Assembly: GCF_024749285.1 (NCBI RefSeq)
Contig: NZ_CP087196.1
Location: 3,658,001-3,722,000, forward strand
Reading direction: 5' to 3'
Length of the DNA stretch: 64,000 nucleotides
Origin: Pseudomonas sp. B21-015
GTDB taxonomy: Bacteria > Pseudomonadota > Gammaproteobacteria > Pseudomonadales > Pseudomonadaceae
The notes below the pieces were generated by a model. The model was not told the origin of the DNA, searched no databases, and saw only the letters and a list, made by a program, of their open reading frames with translations. Both the position numbers and the translations under genes were made by a program. This document shows positions 46,134 to 56,348 of this stretch, piece after piece (the stretch's first letter is position 1; every line of letters starts with the position of its first letter).

Positions 46134-46857
46134 ACACAAATCCAATGTGTGCGGGCTTGCTCGCGAAAGCGGCCCTCCAGTCAACAATGATGTTCCGGTA
46201 TGCCTTGCCGGTCGCGCTGCTGTCGTTGGTGTCGACCGGGTCCATGATCCCCACCGCCACCCGCAAGCCGTCCATCATCGGGGTGCGATAGGTAATCTGC
46301 GACGTCGGGAACGGGTACGGATAACCGCTGCCGATGTTGCCGAACGACACCCCGCCGCCGTCCACCAGGCCCAACGTATCGCTGACCTGACCATAACCGG
46401 CCAGCAGTTCGTCGAGCAGGATGTTGAAGCGGGCAAACAGGCCTAAGTCCTTGCCGATCAGCACCTCGCCCCACTCTGGATTGGCCACCGTGCCGTAGAA
46501 CTGCCGCACGTCGATGGCCGTGTCGGTGCCGTTGGTTTCGCTGTCGTTGATGGTCACCCAGAACGAGGCGCGGGCGCCGAGCTTGAGGTCATCGACCTGC
46601 TTGCCCATGTTGAAGCCCAGGTAGTTGGGCACAAACCCCATCTTCACCCGCGCCTGGCGCCGGTCATACTGCTCGCCAGCCCGGTCCACGTCGCTGTTCA
46701 CGTAGAAGGCGTTGATGTAGCCATCCGTGGAGAACGTGGTCTGGTCCTTGTCGTACAGCATGATCTCGGCCTCGGCCATTGAGCTCAGGCCCAGGGACGA
46801 CAGGCTGGCGATGAAGGCCGGCAAGAAACGACGCTTGAAGTTCTTATTGTTGTGCAT
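46123..46857 (-). pseudogene. Outer-membrane porin, C-terminally truncated
   Basis: The frame begins with a signal peptide (MHNNKNFKRRFLPAFIASLSS) and about 200 residues of a Gram-negative porin barrel (FSTDGYINAFYVNSD, KLGARASFWVTI, GEVLIGKDLGLFAR, ITYRTPMMDGLRVAVG). After GKAYRNIIVD it runs into REP DNA (46146-46172), adding unrelated residues, then stops inside copD. Full-length porins of this type are about 370-400 residues, so the C-terminal half of the barrel is missing and the protein should not assemble. GGAG before the ATG is intact. Confidence 0.8.
46146..46172. repeat. Single REP unit at the porin break point
   Basis: GTGTGCGGGCTTGCTCGCGAAAGCGGC is a lone, slightly degenerate REP unit. 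It lies exactly where the porin reading frame stops matching the family. Confidence 0.75.
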
Positions 46858-47066
46858 GACGCGCTCCGCAACGGGGGACTTGATGTCGGAGGCGATTATC
46901 GAAAGCTGACCGGCGGCGTCATACGCTGCCTTGGGGGCGGTTGTCAGGTACTTTGAGTTGGCCGGTGACGCGCGGCAAATTCGGTGTAAGACCGGCCGTT
47001 GACGAGGCCCGAAACTTAGGGTGTAAGCCTGTGAAGCAGACTGGCGTCCACAGGAACCGGTGTCTG
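46858..47066 (-). other. Leader region of the truncated porin gene with foldable segments
   Basis: No gene is visible. The region shows GGCCGGT / ACCGGCC (46960-46966 with 46991-46997), and two interlocked stems (47028-47033 with 47049-47054; 47035-47041 with 47062-47068) that together could form an H-type pseudoknot. The words CGGTGTAAG and GGGTGTAAG occur 34 bp apart. It overlaps the last bases of the TauE/SafE gene. Confidence 0.4.
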
Positions 47067-47873
47067 CTAGGCCACCGCTCTAAACAGCATGTAGACGGCG
47101 ATCACCACGCAGACGCTGGCAAAGCCCATCTGCAACCCTCGGGCCGGCACCCACGCGCAGAGCTTCCGACCGAAGATCATCCCGACGATGCTGGCGACAA
47201 TGAATGACCCGCCCAAACCATCGATCCGCACCCCGGCGTGAAACGCGCCGATCACGCCGATCACCGAAATCAGACTGATCACCATCAACGACGTGGCCAC
47301 AATCCCACGCATCTGCACATCGGTCAGCTGCTTGAACGCCGGCACAATCAGAAAGCCGCCACCGACCCCAAGTAGCCCCGACACCACGCCGGTCACCGCG
47401 CCGAGTGCCGCCAGGGTGGCGGTGCATTTGGCGGTCCAGGAAAAGCGCCCGGTCTGCTGATCGAGCATGCAATTCTTCTGGCCCCAGTTGGCGTGGCCGT
47501 GATCGCTCGGGCCGTCGTCGTGCTTTTCCCGGCGCAGCATCCGCCAGGCCACCATGACCATCAGCAGACTGAACAAAACCATCAGGCTCTTTTCCGGCAA
47601 CTGATGGGCGAAGTAGATGCCCACCGGCGAAAACACCGCGCCGAGCAAAGCAATCAACAACGCCGCGCGATAGCGCACCAGGCCATGGCGCAAACCGTCG
47701 ATCGCACCGATCGCCGCCGCACTGCCCACCGCAAACAGCGCCACCGGCGCTGCCTGAGTCATGGTCAAACCCAGCCCCAGCACCAGGGCCGGCACCGCAA
47801 GAATACCGCCACCAGCACCGGTCAAACCGAGCACCAGGCCCATGACCAGGCCAAAAAAACTTGCCAGCAACAT
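47067..47873 (-). CDS. TauE/SafE family sulfite/organosulfonate exporter
   Basis: The 268-residue membrane protein has eight helices in two halves, each with the family glycine motif (LTGAGGGILAVPALV and LLGVGGGFLIVPAF). Members move sulfite or small sulfonates across the inner membrane. ATG at 47873 (MLLASFFGLV) is preferred to an upstream start at 47939. It is divergent from the persulfide-dioxygenase-like gene, a common pairing in which the exporter removes the sulfite the enzyme makes. Confidence 0.88.
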   Translation of the reverse strand: MLLASFFGLVMGLVLGLTGAGGGILAVPALVLGLGLTMTQAAPVALFAVGSAAAIGAIDGLRHGLVRYRAALLIALLGAVFSPVGIYFAHQLPEKSLMVLFSLLMVMVAWRMLRREKHDDGPSDHGHANWGQKNCMLDQQTGRFSWTAKCTATLAALGAVTGVVSGLLGVGGGFLIVPAFKQLTDVQMRGIVATSLMVISLISVIGVIGAFHAGVRIDGLGGSFIVASIVGMIFGRKLCAWVPARGLQMGFASVCVVIAVYMLFRAVA

Positions 47874-47950
47874 AGAACACTCGTGATCCAAAAAAGCCGG
47901 GAACGCCCGGTATCGATTGAGTGACAGGATAGAGCCCACACAGTTTTTTT

Positions 47951-47967
47951 CATTAATTGAATTGATG
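47951..47967. promoter_or_regulatory. Imperfect palindrome between tauE-type and dioxygenase genes
   Basis: CATTAATT-G-AATTGATG is a 17-bp palindrome with one mismatched pair, in an AT-rich stretch between the two divergent genes. It resembles the kind of site bound by ArsR-type sulfide sensors (BigR/SqrR), but no such regulator is present in the window. Confidence 0.4.
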
Positions 47968-48032
47968 CGGGACTGGTCAACCCAGGGAAAATGAAACTAC
48001 CCTCAAGACTTATCCAAGAAGAAACGGCCACC

Positions 48033-48896
48033 ATGCCTGCGTTGATTGAAGCCTTCCTCGACCCCGTCTCGTCGACCTACAGCTACGTAATCTACGAGCA
48101 CGCTGGCGGGCACTGCGCGATTGTCGATCCGGTGCTGGATTACGACCCCGCCGCCGGGCGCACCGCGACTGTGCAGGCCGACAAGATCATCGCCTTCGTG
48201 CGCGAACACCAGCTTGACGTGCAATGGCTGCTGGAGACCCACGCCCATGCCGACCACCTGTCGGCCGCGCCGTATCTGCGTCGGGAACTGGGGGGCAAGA
48301 TTGCGATTGGTCAGTCGATCAGCAAGGTTCAGGGGGTGTTCAAGACGCTGTTCAATCTTGAACCGGGATTCAGGGTCGATGGTTCGCAGTTCGATCACCT
48401 GTTCGCGCCGGACGAGTCATTTCGCATTGGCAACCTCAAGGCCACGGCCCTGCACGTTCCCGGTCATACCCCGGCGGACATGGCTTATTTGATCGACGGC
48501 GATGTGATTCTGGTGGGCGATACGTTGTTCATGCCGGACGTCGGCACTGCGCGCTGCGACTTTCCTGGTGGCAACGCCAACCAGATGTTTGCCTCGATCC
48601 GCAAACTGCTGGCCTTCCCCGCCAGCGTGCGGCTTTACGTGTGCCACGATTACCCGCCCACGGGCCGCGCTCCACAATGCCAGAGCACGGTGGGTGAACA
48701 GCGCAAAAGCAACATTCATATTCACGATGGTATCGACGAAGCCACCTTCGTCGCCATGCGCACCCGACGCGATGCCGGGTTGGGCATGCCGACGTTGTTG
48801 TTACCGGCGATTCAGGTGAATGTGCGGGCGGGGAATCTGCCGCCGGCGGAAGACAATGGCGTGACGTACCTGAAGATCCCCCTGAATCAACTCTGA
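48033..48896 (+). CDS. Metallo-beta-lactamase-fold persulfide dioxygenase-like protein (Blh/ETHE1 type)
   Basis: The 287-residue protein carries THAHADHLSAA (HxHxDH), a later GHTPADMAY histidine, and VGDTLFMPDVGTARCDFPGG, the signature of ETHE1/Blh sulfur dioxygenases, with VCHDYPP near residue 210. These oxidise glutathione persulfide to sulfite. The ATG at 48033 begins MPALIEAFLDP; an earlier start at 47991 lacks support. Paired with the divergent TauE/SafE exporter. Confidence 0.85.
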   Translation: MPALIEAFLDPVSSTYSYVIYEHAGGHCAIVDPVLDYDPAAGRTATVQADKIIAFVREHQLDVQWLLETHAHADHLSAAPYLRRELGGKIAIGQSISKVQGVFKTLFNLEPGFRVDGSQFDHLFAPDESFRIGNLKATALHVPGHTPADMAYLIDGDVILVGDTLFMPDVGTARCDFPGGNANQMFASIRKLLAFPASVRLYVCHDYPPTGRAPQCQSTVGEQRKSNIHIHDGIDEATFVAMRTRRDAGLGMPTLLLPAIQVNVRAGNLPPAEDNGVTYLKIPLNQL

Positions 48897-48900
48897 CCCT

Positions 48901-49040
48901 CGATCGTTCCCACGCTCTGCGTGGGAATGCATCCCGTGACGCTCTGCGTCACATCCGGAAGCGGAACGCGGAGCGTCCCTGGCGGCATTCCCACGCGGAG
49001 CGTCCCTGGCGGCATTCCCACGCGGAGCGTGGGAACGATC
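48901..49040. repeat. Enlarged REP element with internal tandem duplication
   Basis: The GTTCCCACGCTCTGCGTGGGAA family element here contains two exact 27-bp tandem units (48967-48993 and 48994-49020) plus the start of a third, so it is longer than its relatives at 37547 and 41212. It lies between the dioxygenase-like gene and bkdR, which converge. Confidence 0.9.
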
Positions 49041-49042
49041 AT

Positions 49043-49531
49043 TCAGTTGGCCAACGTCAATCCATTCGCCGGCAACGGCAACGCCGTCTTATACCGCACC
49101 TGCTTGAGCGCAAAGCTCGAACGAATGTTCGCCACCCCCGGCACCTTGGTCAGAAAGTCCATCATGAAGCGCTCCAGCGACTGAATGGTCGGCACTAGCA
49201 CGCGGATCAGATAGTCCGGGTCGCCGGCCATCAAATAGCACTCCATCACTTCCGGGCGATCCGAGATCGCCTCTTCGAAATGCTGCAACGCCTCCTCCAC
49301 CTGTTTCTCCAGGCTGACGTGAATGAACACATTCACATGCAGCCCCAGCAGGTCGGCATCCAGCAGGGTCACTTGCTCACGAATCAGCCCTAATTCTTCC
49401 ATCGCCTTGACCCGATTGAAGCACGGCGTCGGCGACAGGTTCACCGAGCGCGCGAGGTCGGCGTTGGTGATGCGCGCGTTCTCCTGAAGGCTGTTGAGAA
49501 TGCCGATGTCGGTACGGTCCAGTTTGCGCAT
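49043..49531 (-). CDS. bkdR: Lrp-family activator BkdR
   Basis: The 162-residue protein is an Lrp/AsnC regulator: DNA-binding domain with [31 protein letters not shown], then the RAM domain ([23 protein letters not shown]). It is transcribed divergently from bkdA1, where BkdR is the known branched-chain-amino-acid-responsive activator. AGGTGG lies ten bases before the ATG. The mRNA leader just upstream is rich in A runs (49547-49575), of interest because bkdR is a known target of Crc-mediated catabolite repression in P. putida. Confidence 0.95.
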   Translation of the reverse strand: MRKLDRTDIGILNSLQENARITNADLARSVNLSPTPCFNRVKAMEELGLIREQVTLLDADLLGLHVNVFIHVSLEKQVEEALQHFEEAISDRPEVMECYLMAGDPDYLIRVLVPTIQSLERFMMDFLTKVPGVANIRSSFALKQVRYKTALPLPANGLTLAN

Positions 49532-49671
49532 GAGACAAAACCACCTGTTTTTTATGTTTATGCAGATTTTTTATCCTCAAATGATCTCCAGCGCAACGAA
49601 ACACAGAGAAATATTCTTCTTGGCCCGGCCTATGATTGTTGTAGGACAAGATTTCTTTTACCGAAGAATGA

Positions 49672-50952
<1,281 letters not shown>

Positions 50953-50953
50953 C

Positions 50954-52012
50954 ATGAACGATCACAACAATAATATTCAGTTGGAAACCGCCATGACCAC
51001 GACCACCATGACCATGATCCAGGCCCTGCGCTCGGCCATGGATGTGATGCTTGAGCGTGACGACAACGTCGTGGTGTTCGGCCAGGACGTGGGCTATTTC
51101 GGCGGCGTGTTCCGTTGCACCGAAGGCCTGCAGAACAAGTACGGCACCTCCCGCGTATTCGACGCGCCAATCTCCGAAAGCGGGATCGTCGGCGTCGCCG
51201 TGGGCATGGGCGCTTACGGTTTGCGGCCGGTGGCCGAGATTCAGTTCGCCGATTACGTCTATCCGGCCTCGGACCAGATCATTTCCGAAGCCGCCCGCCT
51301 GCGCTATCGCTCCGCCGGCGAGTTCACCGCGCCGATGACCCTGCGCATGCCGTGCGGCGGCGGCATCTATGGCGGTCAGACCCACAGCCAGAGCATCGAG
51401 GCGATGTTCACCCAGGTCTGCGGTTTGCGTACCGTCATGCCGTCCAACCCTTACGACGCCAAAGGCCTGCTGATCGCCTCCATCGAAAACGATGACCCGG
51501 TGATCTTCCTCGAACCAAAACGCCTGTACAACGGCCCGTTCGATGGCCACCACGACCGTCCGGTAACCCCGTGGTCGAAACATCCGGCCGCACAAGTGCC
51601 GGACGGCTACTACACCGTGCCGCTGGACGTCGCCGCCATCGCGCGTCCGGGCAAGGACGTGACCATCCTGACCTACGGCACCACGGTTTATGTGTCACAA
51701 GTCGCCGCTGAAGAAACCGGTATCGATGCAGAAGTCATCGACCTGCGCAGCCTGTGGCCGCTGGACCTGGACACCATCGTCAAATCGGTGAAGAAAACCG
51801 GACGTTGCGTGGTTGTTCACGAAGCGACCCGTACCTGCGGCTTTGGCGCCGAACTGGTCGCTTTGGTGCAAGAGCATTGCTTCCACTACCTGGAAGCGCC
51901 GATCGAGCGCGTCACCGGTTGGGACACTCCCTACCCGCACGCGCAGGAGTGGGCGTATTTCCCTGGCCCGTCCCGTGTGGGCGCGGCTTTGCATCGGGTT
52001 ATGGAGGTCTGA
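50954..52012 (+). CDS. bkdA2: Branched-chain 2-oxoacid dehydrogenase E1 beta
   Basis: The 352-residue E1-beta chain contains the transketolase-like pyrimidine domain (FGQDVGYFGGVFR, RVFDAPISESGIVG, RMPCGGGIYGGQTHSQS) and C-terminal domain (GAELVALVQEHCF). The chosen ATG, MNDHNNN, matches the known P. putida N terminus; internal ATGs follow. Its stop is adjacent to the bkdB start. Confidence 0.97.
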   Translation: MNDHNNNIQLETAMTTTTMTMIQALRSAMDVMLERDDNVVVFGQDVGYFGGVFRCTEGLQNKYGTSRVFDAPISESGIVGVAVGMGAYGLRPVAEIQFADYVYPASDQIISEAARLRYRSAGEFTAPMTLRMPCGGGIYGGQTHSQSIEAMFTQVCGLRTVMPSNPYDAKGLLIASIENDDPVIFLEPKRLYNGPFDGHHDRPVTPWSKHPAAQVPDGYYTVPLDVAAIARPGKDVTILTYGTTVYVSQVAAEETGIDAEVIDLRSLWPLDLDTIVKSVKKTGRCVVVHEATRTCGFGAELVALVQEHCFHYLEAPIERVTGWDTPYPHAQEWAYFPGPSRVGAALHRVMEV

Positions 52013-53284
52013 ATGGGCACGCACGTTATCAAGATGCCGGACATTGGCGAAGGCATTGCAGAAGTTGAACTGTCGGTGTGGCACGTCAAAGTCGGCGACA
52101 TGGTCGTCGAAGATCAGGTGCTGGCCGATGTCATGACCGACAAGGCGATGGTCGACATCCCTTCGCCGGTGCATGGCAAAGTCATTGCGCTGGGCGGCCA
52201 GCCGGGCGAAGTCATGGCGGTCGGCAGTGTGCTGATCAGCATTGAAGTCGAAGGCGCGGGCAACGTTAAAGAGTCGGCTCAACCTGTCGCAGCTAAAGAA
52301 GCACCGGTTGCGGCGCCTAAAGTTGACGCCGTGGTTGAAAGCAAACCTGTCGCTGCCGCCGCGCCGCGCCCGGCCACTTGCCAAGGCCCGATGGTTGCCC
52401 GCGCGGCCGATGAGCGTCCGCTGGCCTCCCCGGCGGTGCGCAAGCATGCACTGGACCTCGGCATTCAATTGCGTCTGGTGCGTGGCACCGGCCCCGCCGG
52501 GCGGATTCTGCACGAAGACCTCGAAGCTTATCTGGCTCAGGGTCAGTCGAACGCATCGACCGTCACCGCCGCTTACGCCCAGCGCAACGACGAAGAGCAA
52601 ATCCCGGTGATCGGCATGCGCCGCAAGATCGCTCAGCGCATGCAGGACGCCACCCAGCGGGCCGCCCACTTCAGCTACGTCGAAGAAATCGACGTCACTG
52701 CCGTAGAAGAACTGCGCGCACACCTGAACGAAAAACACGGTGCGACCCGCGGCAAGCTGACCTTGCTGCCGTTTCTGGTCCGCGCGCTGGTAGTGGCCCT
52801 GCGCGACTTCCCACAGATCAACGCCCGTTACGACGACGAAGCACAAGTCATCACCCGCCTCGGCGCGGTGCATGTGGGCGTCGCCACGCAAGCCGACATC
52901 GGTTTGATGGTGCCGGTTGTGCGTCATGCCGAAACCCGCAGCCTGTGGGACAGCGCTGCGGAAATCTCCCGTTTGGCAACCGCCGCGCGCACTGGCAAGG
53001 CCAGCCGCGATGAGCTGTCCGGTTCGACCATCACCCTGACCAGCCTCGGCGCCTTGGGCGGCATCGTCAGCACCCCAGTGCTGAACCTGCCGGAAGTGGC
53101 GATCGTCGGCGTGAACAAAATCGTCGAACGGCCGATGGTCGTCAAAGGCCAGATCGTGATCCGCAAGATGATGAACCTCTCCAGCTCCTTCGATCACCGC
53201 GTGGTCGATGGCATGGACGCGGCGCAATTCATCCAGGCCGTGCGCAGCCTGCTCGAACAACCCGCAACCTTGTTTGTGGACTGA
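52013..53284 (+). CDS. bkdB: Branched-chain 2-oxoacid dehydrogenase E2 (lipoamide acyltransferase)
   Basis: The 423-residue core enzyme has one lipoyl domain (lipoylated K44 in [10 protein letters not shown]), an Ala/Pro/Lys linker, a peripheral-subunit-binding domain ([19 protein letters not shown]) and the catalytic domain ending with [15 protein letters not shown], which holds the active-site His and Asp. It transfers acyl groups to CoA. Contiguous with bkdA2; 17 bp before lpdV. Confidence 0.97.
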   Translation: MGTHVIKMPDIGEGIAEVELSVWHVKVGDMVVEDQVLADVMTDKAMVDIPSPVHGKVIALGGQPGEVMAVGSVLISIEVEGAGNVKESAQPVAAKEAPVAAPKVDAVVESKPVAAAAPRPATCQGPMVARAADERPLASPAVRKHALDLGIQLRLVRGTGPAGRILHEDLEAYLAQGQSNASTVTAAYAQRNDEEQIPVIGMRRKIAQRMQDATQRAAHFSYVEEIDVTAVEELRAHLNEKHGATRGKLTLLPFLVRALVVALRDFPQINARYDDEAQVITRLGAVHVGVATQADIGLMVPVVRHAETRSLWDSAAEISRLATAARTGKASRDELSGSTITLTSLGALGGIVSTPVLNLPEVAIVGVNKIVERPMVVKGQIVIRKMMNLSSSFDHRVVDGMDAAQFIQAVRSLLEQPATLFVD

Positions 53285-53301
53285 TTATTAATGGAGCGGA
53301 C

Positions 53302-54684
53302 ATGCAGAATTTGAACACCACGCTGCTGATCATCGGCGGCGGCCCTGGTGGCTATGTAACGGCGATCCGTGCTGGTCAACTGGGCATTTCAACCATTCTG
53401 GTGGAAGGCGAATCGTTGGGTGGCACCTGCCTGAACATCGGCTGCATTCCGTCGAAGGCATTGATTCACGTCGCCGAACAGTTCCATCAGACACAGCACC
53501 ACAGCCAGTACTCGGCGCTGGGCATCAGCGTGTCGGCGCCAACCCTGGACATCGGCAAGAGCGTCGAGTGGAAGGACGGCATTGTTGATCGCCTGACCAC
53601 CGGCGTCTCGGCGCTATTAAAGAAGCACAAGGTCCAGGTCATTCAAGGCTGGGCCAAGGTGATCGACGGCAAAACCGTCGAAGTGGGCGATACGCGCATT
53701 CAGTGCGAGCACCTGGTGCTGGCCACCGGTTCAAAAAGCGTGAACCTGCCGATGCTGCCGATTGGCGGGCCGATCATCTCCTCCACCGAAGCCCTGGCGC
53801 CGAAAAGTGTGCCGAAACGACTGGTCGTGGTCGGTGGCGGTTACATCGGTCTGGAGCTGGGGATTGCTTATCGTAAGCTCGGCGCCGAGGTCAGCGTGGT
53901 CGAGGCGCAGGATCGTATTCTGCCGGCTTACGATGCCGAACTGACCCATCCAGTGCACGAAGCACTCAAGCAACTCGACGTGAAGCTTTACTTGAAGCAC
54001 AGCGTTGAAGGCTTTGATTCACAAAAAAATACTCTGCAAGTTCGTGATCCGAGCGGTGACATCCTGAATCTTGCAACCGATCAGGTGCTGGTGGCCGTCG
54101 GTCGCAAACCCAACACTCAGGGCTGGAATCTCGAGGCCTTGAACCTGGACATGAACGGTTCGGCGATCAAGATCGACAACCGCTGCCAGACCAGTATGCG
54201 CAACGTCTACGCCATCGGCGACCTGAGCGGCGAACCGATGCTCGCCCACCGGGCCATGGCTCAGGGTGAGATGGTTGCCGAACTGATCAGCGGCAAACAC
54301 CGCGAATTCAACCCGACCGCCATCGCCGCCGTGTGCTTCACCGACCCGGAACTGGTGGTGGTCGGCAAGACCCCGGACGAGGCCAAGGCTGCGGGGCTGG
54401 ACTGCATCGTGTCCAGCTTCCCGTTCGCCGCCAATGGCCGGGCGATGACGCTGGAGTCGAAAAGCGGCTTCGTGCGGGTCGTGGCGCGGCGAGACAATCA
54501 TGTGATTGTTGGCTGGCAAGCGGTCGGTGTGGGCGTGTCTGAGTTGTCGACGGCGTTCGGTCAAAGCCTGGAAATGGGCGCCCGGCTGGAAGACATCGCC
54601 GGCACTATCCATGCGCATCCGACGCTCGGTGAGGCAGTGCAAGAAGCGGCGTTGCGTGCTCTTGGTCACGCGCTGCATCTGTAA
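53302..54684 (+). CDS. lpdV: Dihydrolipoamide dehydrogenase Lpd-Val (E3)
   Basis: The 460-residue flavoprotein reoxidises lipoamide of the Bkd complex. Redox cysteines C43 and C48 are in [18 protein letters not shown] binding in [14 protein letters not shown] binding in [13 protein letters not shown], and the catalytic His in the [11 protein letters not shown] tail. GGAG lies seven bases before the ATG. Last gene of the operon, closed by a short palindromic element. Confidence 0.96.
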   Translation: MQNLNTTLLIIGGGPGGYVTAIRAGQLGISTILVEGESLGGTCLNIGCIPSKALIHVAEQFHQTQHHSQYSALGISVSAPTLDIGKSVEWKDGIVDRLTTGVSALLKKHKVQVIQGWAKVIDGKTVEVGDTRIQCEHLVLATGSKSVNLPMLPIGGPIISSTEALAPKSVPKRLVVVGGGYIGLELGIAYRKLGAEVSVVEAQDRILPAYDAELTHPVHEALKQLDVKLYLKHSVEGFDSQKNTLQVRDPSGDILNLATDQVLVAVGRKPNTQGWNLEALNLDMNGSAIKIDNRCQTSMRNVYAIGDLSGEPMLAHRAMAQGEMVAELISGKHREFNPTAIAAVCFTDPELVVVGKTPDEAKAAGLDCIVSSFPFAANGRAMTLESKSGFVRVVARRDNHVIVGWQAVGVGVSELSTAFGQSLEMGARLEDIAGTIHAHPTLGEAVQEAALRALGHALHL

Positions 54685-54697
54685 CCTGGACCTGAGT

Positions 54698-54728
54698 GAT
54701 CGTTCCCACGCTCTGCGTGGGAACGATC
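54698..54728. repeat. Minimal REP hairpin after lpdV
   Basis: GATCGTTCCCACG-CTCTG-CGTGGGAACGATC is a perfect 13-bp stem with a 5-base loop, the core of the 37547-type elements reduced to a single hairpin. It lies 14 bp after the lpdV stop and may protect or end the bkd transcript. Confidence 0.88.
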
Positions 54729-54851
54729 AGTGCGAGAGAGATCGCATTCCGGGCTGCGAAATGGGTCCGGAATGAAGTATTGTTGTCCCCATCCAGAAAA
54801 ATGTCAGAAGCCTTGAACCGTTTCGACGGTTGTTAAGTGATAGAGGGTGTC

Positions 54852-55871
54852 ATGGGTAACGAAAGCATCAATTGGGACAAGCTGGGTTTTGACTACATCA
54901 AGACAGACAAGCGCTATCTGTCGCACTGGCGTAATGGCGAGTGGGACAAAGGCACCTTAACCTCTGACAACGTGCTGCACATCAGCGAAGGCTCCACTGC
55001 CCTTCACTATGGCCAGCAGTGCTTCGAGGGCCTGAAGGCCTACCGCTGCAAGGACGGTTCGATCAACCTGTTCCGCCCGGACCAGAACGCCGCACGCATG
55101 CAACGCAGCTGCGCGCGCCTGCTGATGCCGCAGGTGTCCACCGAGCAGTTCGTCGAAGCGTGCAAGGAAGTGGTGCGCGCCAACGAGCGTTTCATCCCGC
55201 CTTACGGCACCGGCGGCGCGCTGTACCTGCGCCCGTTCGTGATCGGCGTGGGTGACAACATCGGCGTGCGTACCGCACCCGAGTTCATCTTCTCGATCTT
55301 CGCCATCCCGGTCGGCGCCTACTTCAAGGGCGGCCTGACCCCGCACAACTTCCTGATCTCCAGCTACGACCGCGCCGCCCCACAAGGCACCGGCGCGGCC
55401 AAGGTCGGTGGCAACTACGCCGCCAGCCTGATGCCGGGCTCCCAGGCCAAGAAGGCGCATTTCGCCGACTGCATCTACCTGGACCCGCTGACCCACACCA
55501 AAATCGAAGAAGTCGGCTCGGCCAACTTCTTCGGGATCACCCACGACAACAAGTTCGTCACCCCGAATTCCCCTTCGGTGTTGCCGGGCATCACCCGTCT
55601 GTCGTTGATCGAGCTGGCCAAAACCCGTCTGGGCCTGGAAGTGGTTGAAGGTGACGTGTTCATCGACAAGCTGTCCGACTTCAAGGAAGCCGGCGCTTGC
55701 GGTACCGCTGCGGTGATCACCCCGATCGGCGGCATCAGCTACAACGACAAGCTGCACGTGTTCCATAGCGAAACCGAAGTCGGCCCAGTCACCCAGAAGC
55801 TCTACAAAGAGCTGACCGGTGTACAGACCGGCGACGTCGAAGCGCCAGCGGGCTGGATCGTCAAGGTTTGA
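54852..55871 (+). CDS. ilvE: Branched-chain amino acid aminotransferase
   Basis: The 339-residue PLP enzyme (fold IV, eukaryote-like BCAT group) exchanges amino groups between Val/Leu/Ile and 2-oxoglutarate. The PLP lysine is K184 in KVGGNYAAS; other markers are YGQQCFEGLKAYR and the GTAAVITPIGGI phosphate loop. ATG at 54852 follows GAGGG; an upstream GTG adds five codons. It follows the bkd operon and supplies its substrates, though the element at 54698 and its own leader suggest separate transcription. Confidence 0.93.
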   Translation: MGNESINWDKLGFDYIKTDKRYLSHWRNGEWDKGTLTSDNVLHISEGSTALHYGQQCFEGLKAYRCKDGSINLFRPDQNAARMQRSCARLLMPQVSTEQFVEACKEVVRANERFIPPYGTGGALYLRPFVIGVGDNIGVRTAPEFIFSIFAIPVGAYFKGGLTPHNFLISSYDRAAPQGTGAAKVGGNYAASLMPGSQAKKAHFADCIYLDPLTHTKIEEVGSANFFGITHDNKFVTPNSPSVLPGITRLSLIELAKTRLGLEVVEGDVFIDKLSDFKEAGACGTAAVITPIGGISYNDKLHVFHSETEVGPVTQKLYKELTGVQTGDVEAPAGWIVKV

Positions 55872-55898
55872 TTTGACGCGACTGTCCGTGTGAACACA

Positions 55899-55935
55899 AA
55901 AGCCCGGCCTTCACGTTGAAGGCCGGGCTTTTTTT
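55899..55935 (+). terminator. Rho-independent terminator of ilvE
   Basis: A 15-bp perfect stem AAAGCCCGGCCTTCA / TGAAGGCCGGGCTTT with a three-base loop is followed by a T run ending at 55935. Confidence 0.95.
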
Positions 55936-56006
55936 CGTCCGCGTTTCGCACAAAACGTCACTAGACTTGCCACGTGCAACAGCCATCAACAGGTGCCACC
56001 ACAACC

Positions 56007-56348
56007 ATGGGCAAACTCTGGCGGAAGTATCTGGCCTTGCTGGACACCGACTTCACCACGCAAGTGTTCGACAACATCAAGAACCTGCTGGTGTGCGCCC
56101 TGCTGTTCGCGGCGGGCACCAACGCGTTGCAAAGCGGCCATCAGCTGTTTATGGGATTGCTCGCCTCAAGCCTCGCCGGCTGGGGGTTGATTGCAACGTC
56201 GGCACTGCTGATGCTGCTCAACATCAGCGACGGCCTGCGCCGGCTGTCCAGGTTGCCGTATCACACGGCGTTCCAGATCATCCTGTGTCTGGTTTACCTG
56301 GTGCTGGCGGTGCGGGTGGTGGAGATCGTCTGGGATTTCAGGGCGTAA
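56007..56348 (+). CDS. Small membrane protein of unknown function
   Basis: The 113-residue product begins MGKLWRKYLALLDTDF and has three hydrophobic helices (about 28-50, 55-75, 85-110), so it is an inner-membrane protein. No family is recognised. ATG at 56007 is taken; a GTG at 55974 is possible and neither has a strong ribosome site. The 3' end overlaps the convergent LysR gene by 11 bp. Confidence 0.6.
   Translation: MGKLWRKYLALLDTDFTTQVFDNIKNLLVCALLFAAGTNALQSGHQLFMGLLASSLAGWGLIATSALLMLLNISDGLRRLSRLPYHTAFQIILCLVYLVLAVRVVEIVWDFRA

Noticed and set aside
46941..47068. A cobalamin riboswitch near the porin gene
   Set aside because: Some words (GTGTAAG, GACGCGC) recall that class, but the conserved core and order of elements are absent.
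46941..47207. An 88-codon plus-strand frame across the porin leader and the end of the TauE/SafE gene
   Set aside because: It is antisense to coding sequence for half its length and has no supporting features.
49043..49531. A general Lrp or AsnC gene rather than bkdR
   Set aside because: Divergent position next to bkdA1 and the N-terminal sequence favour bkdR specifically.
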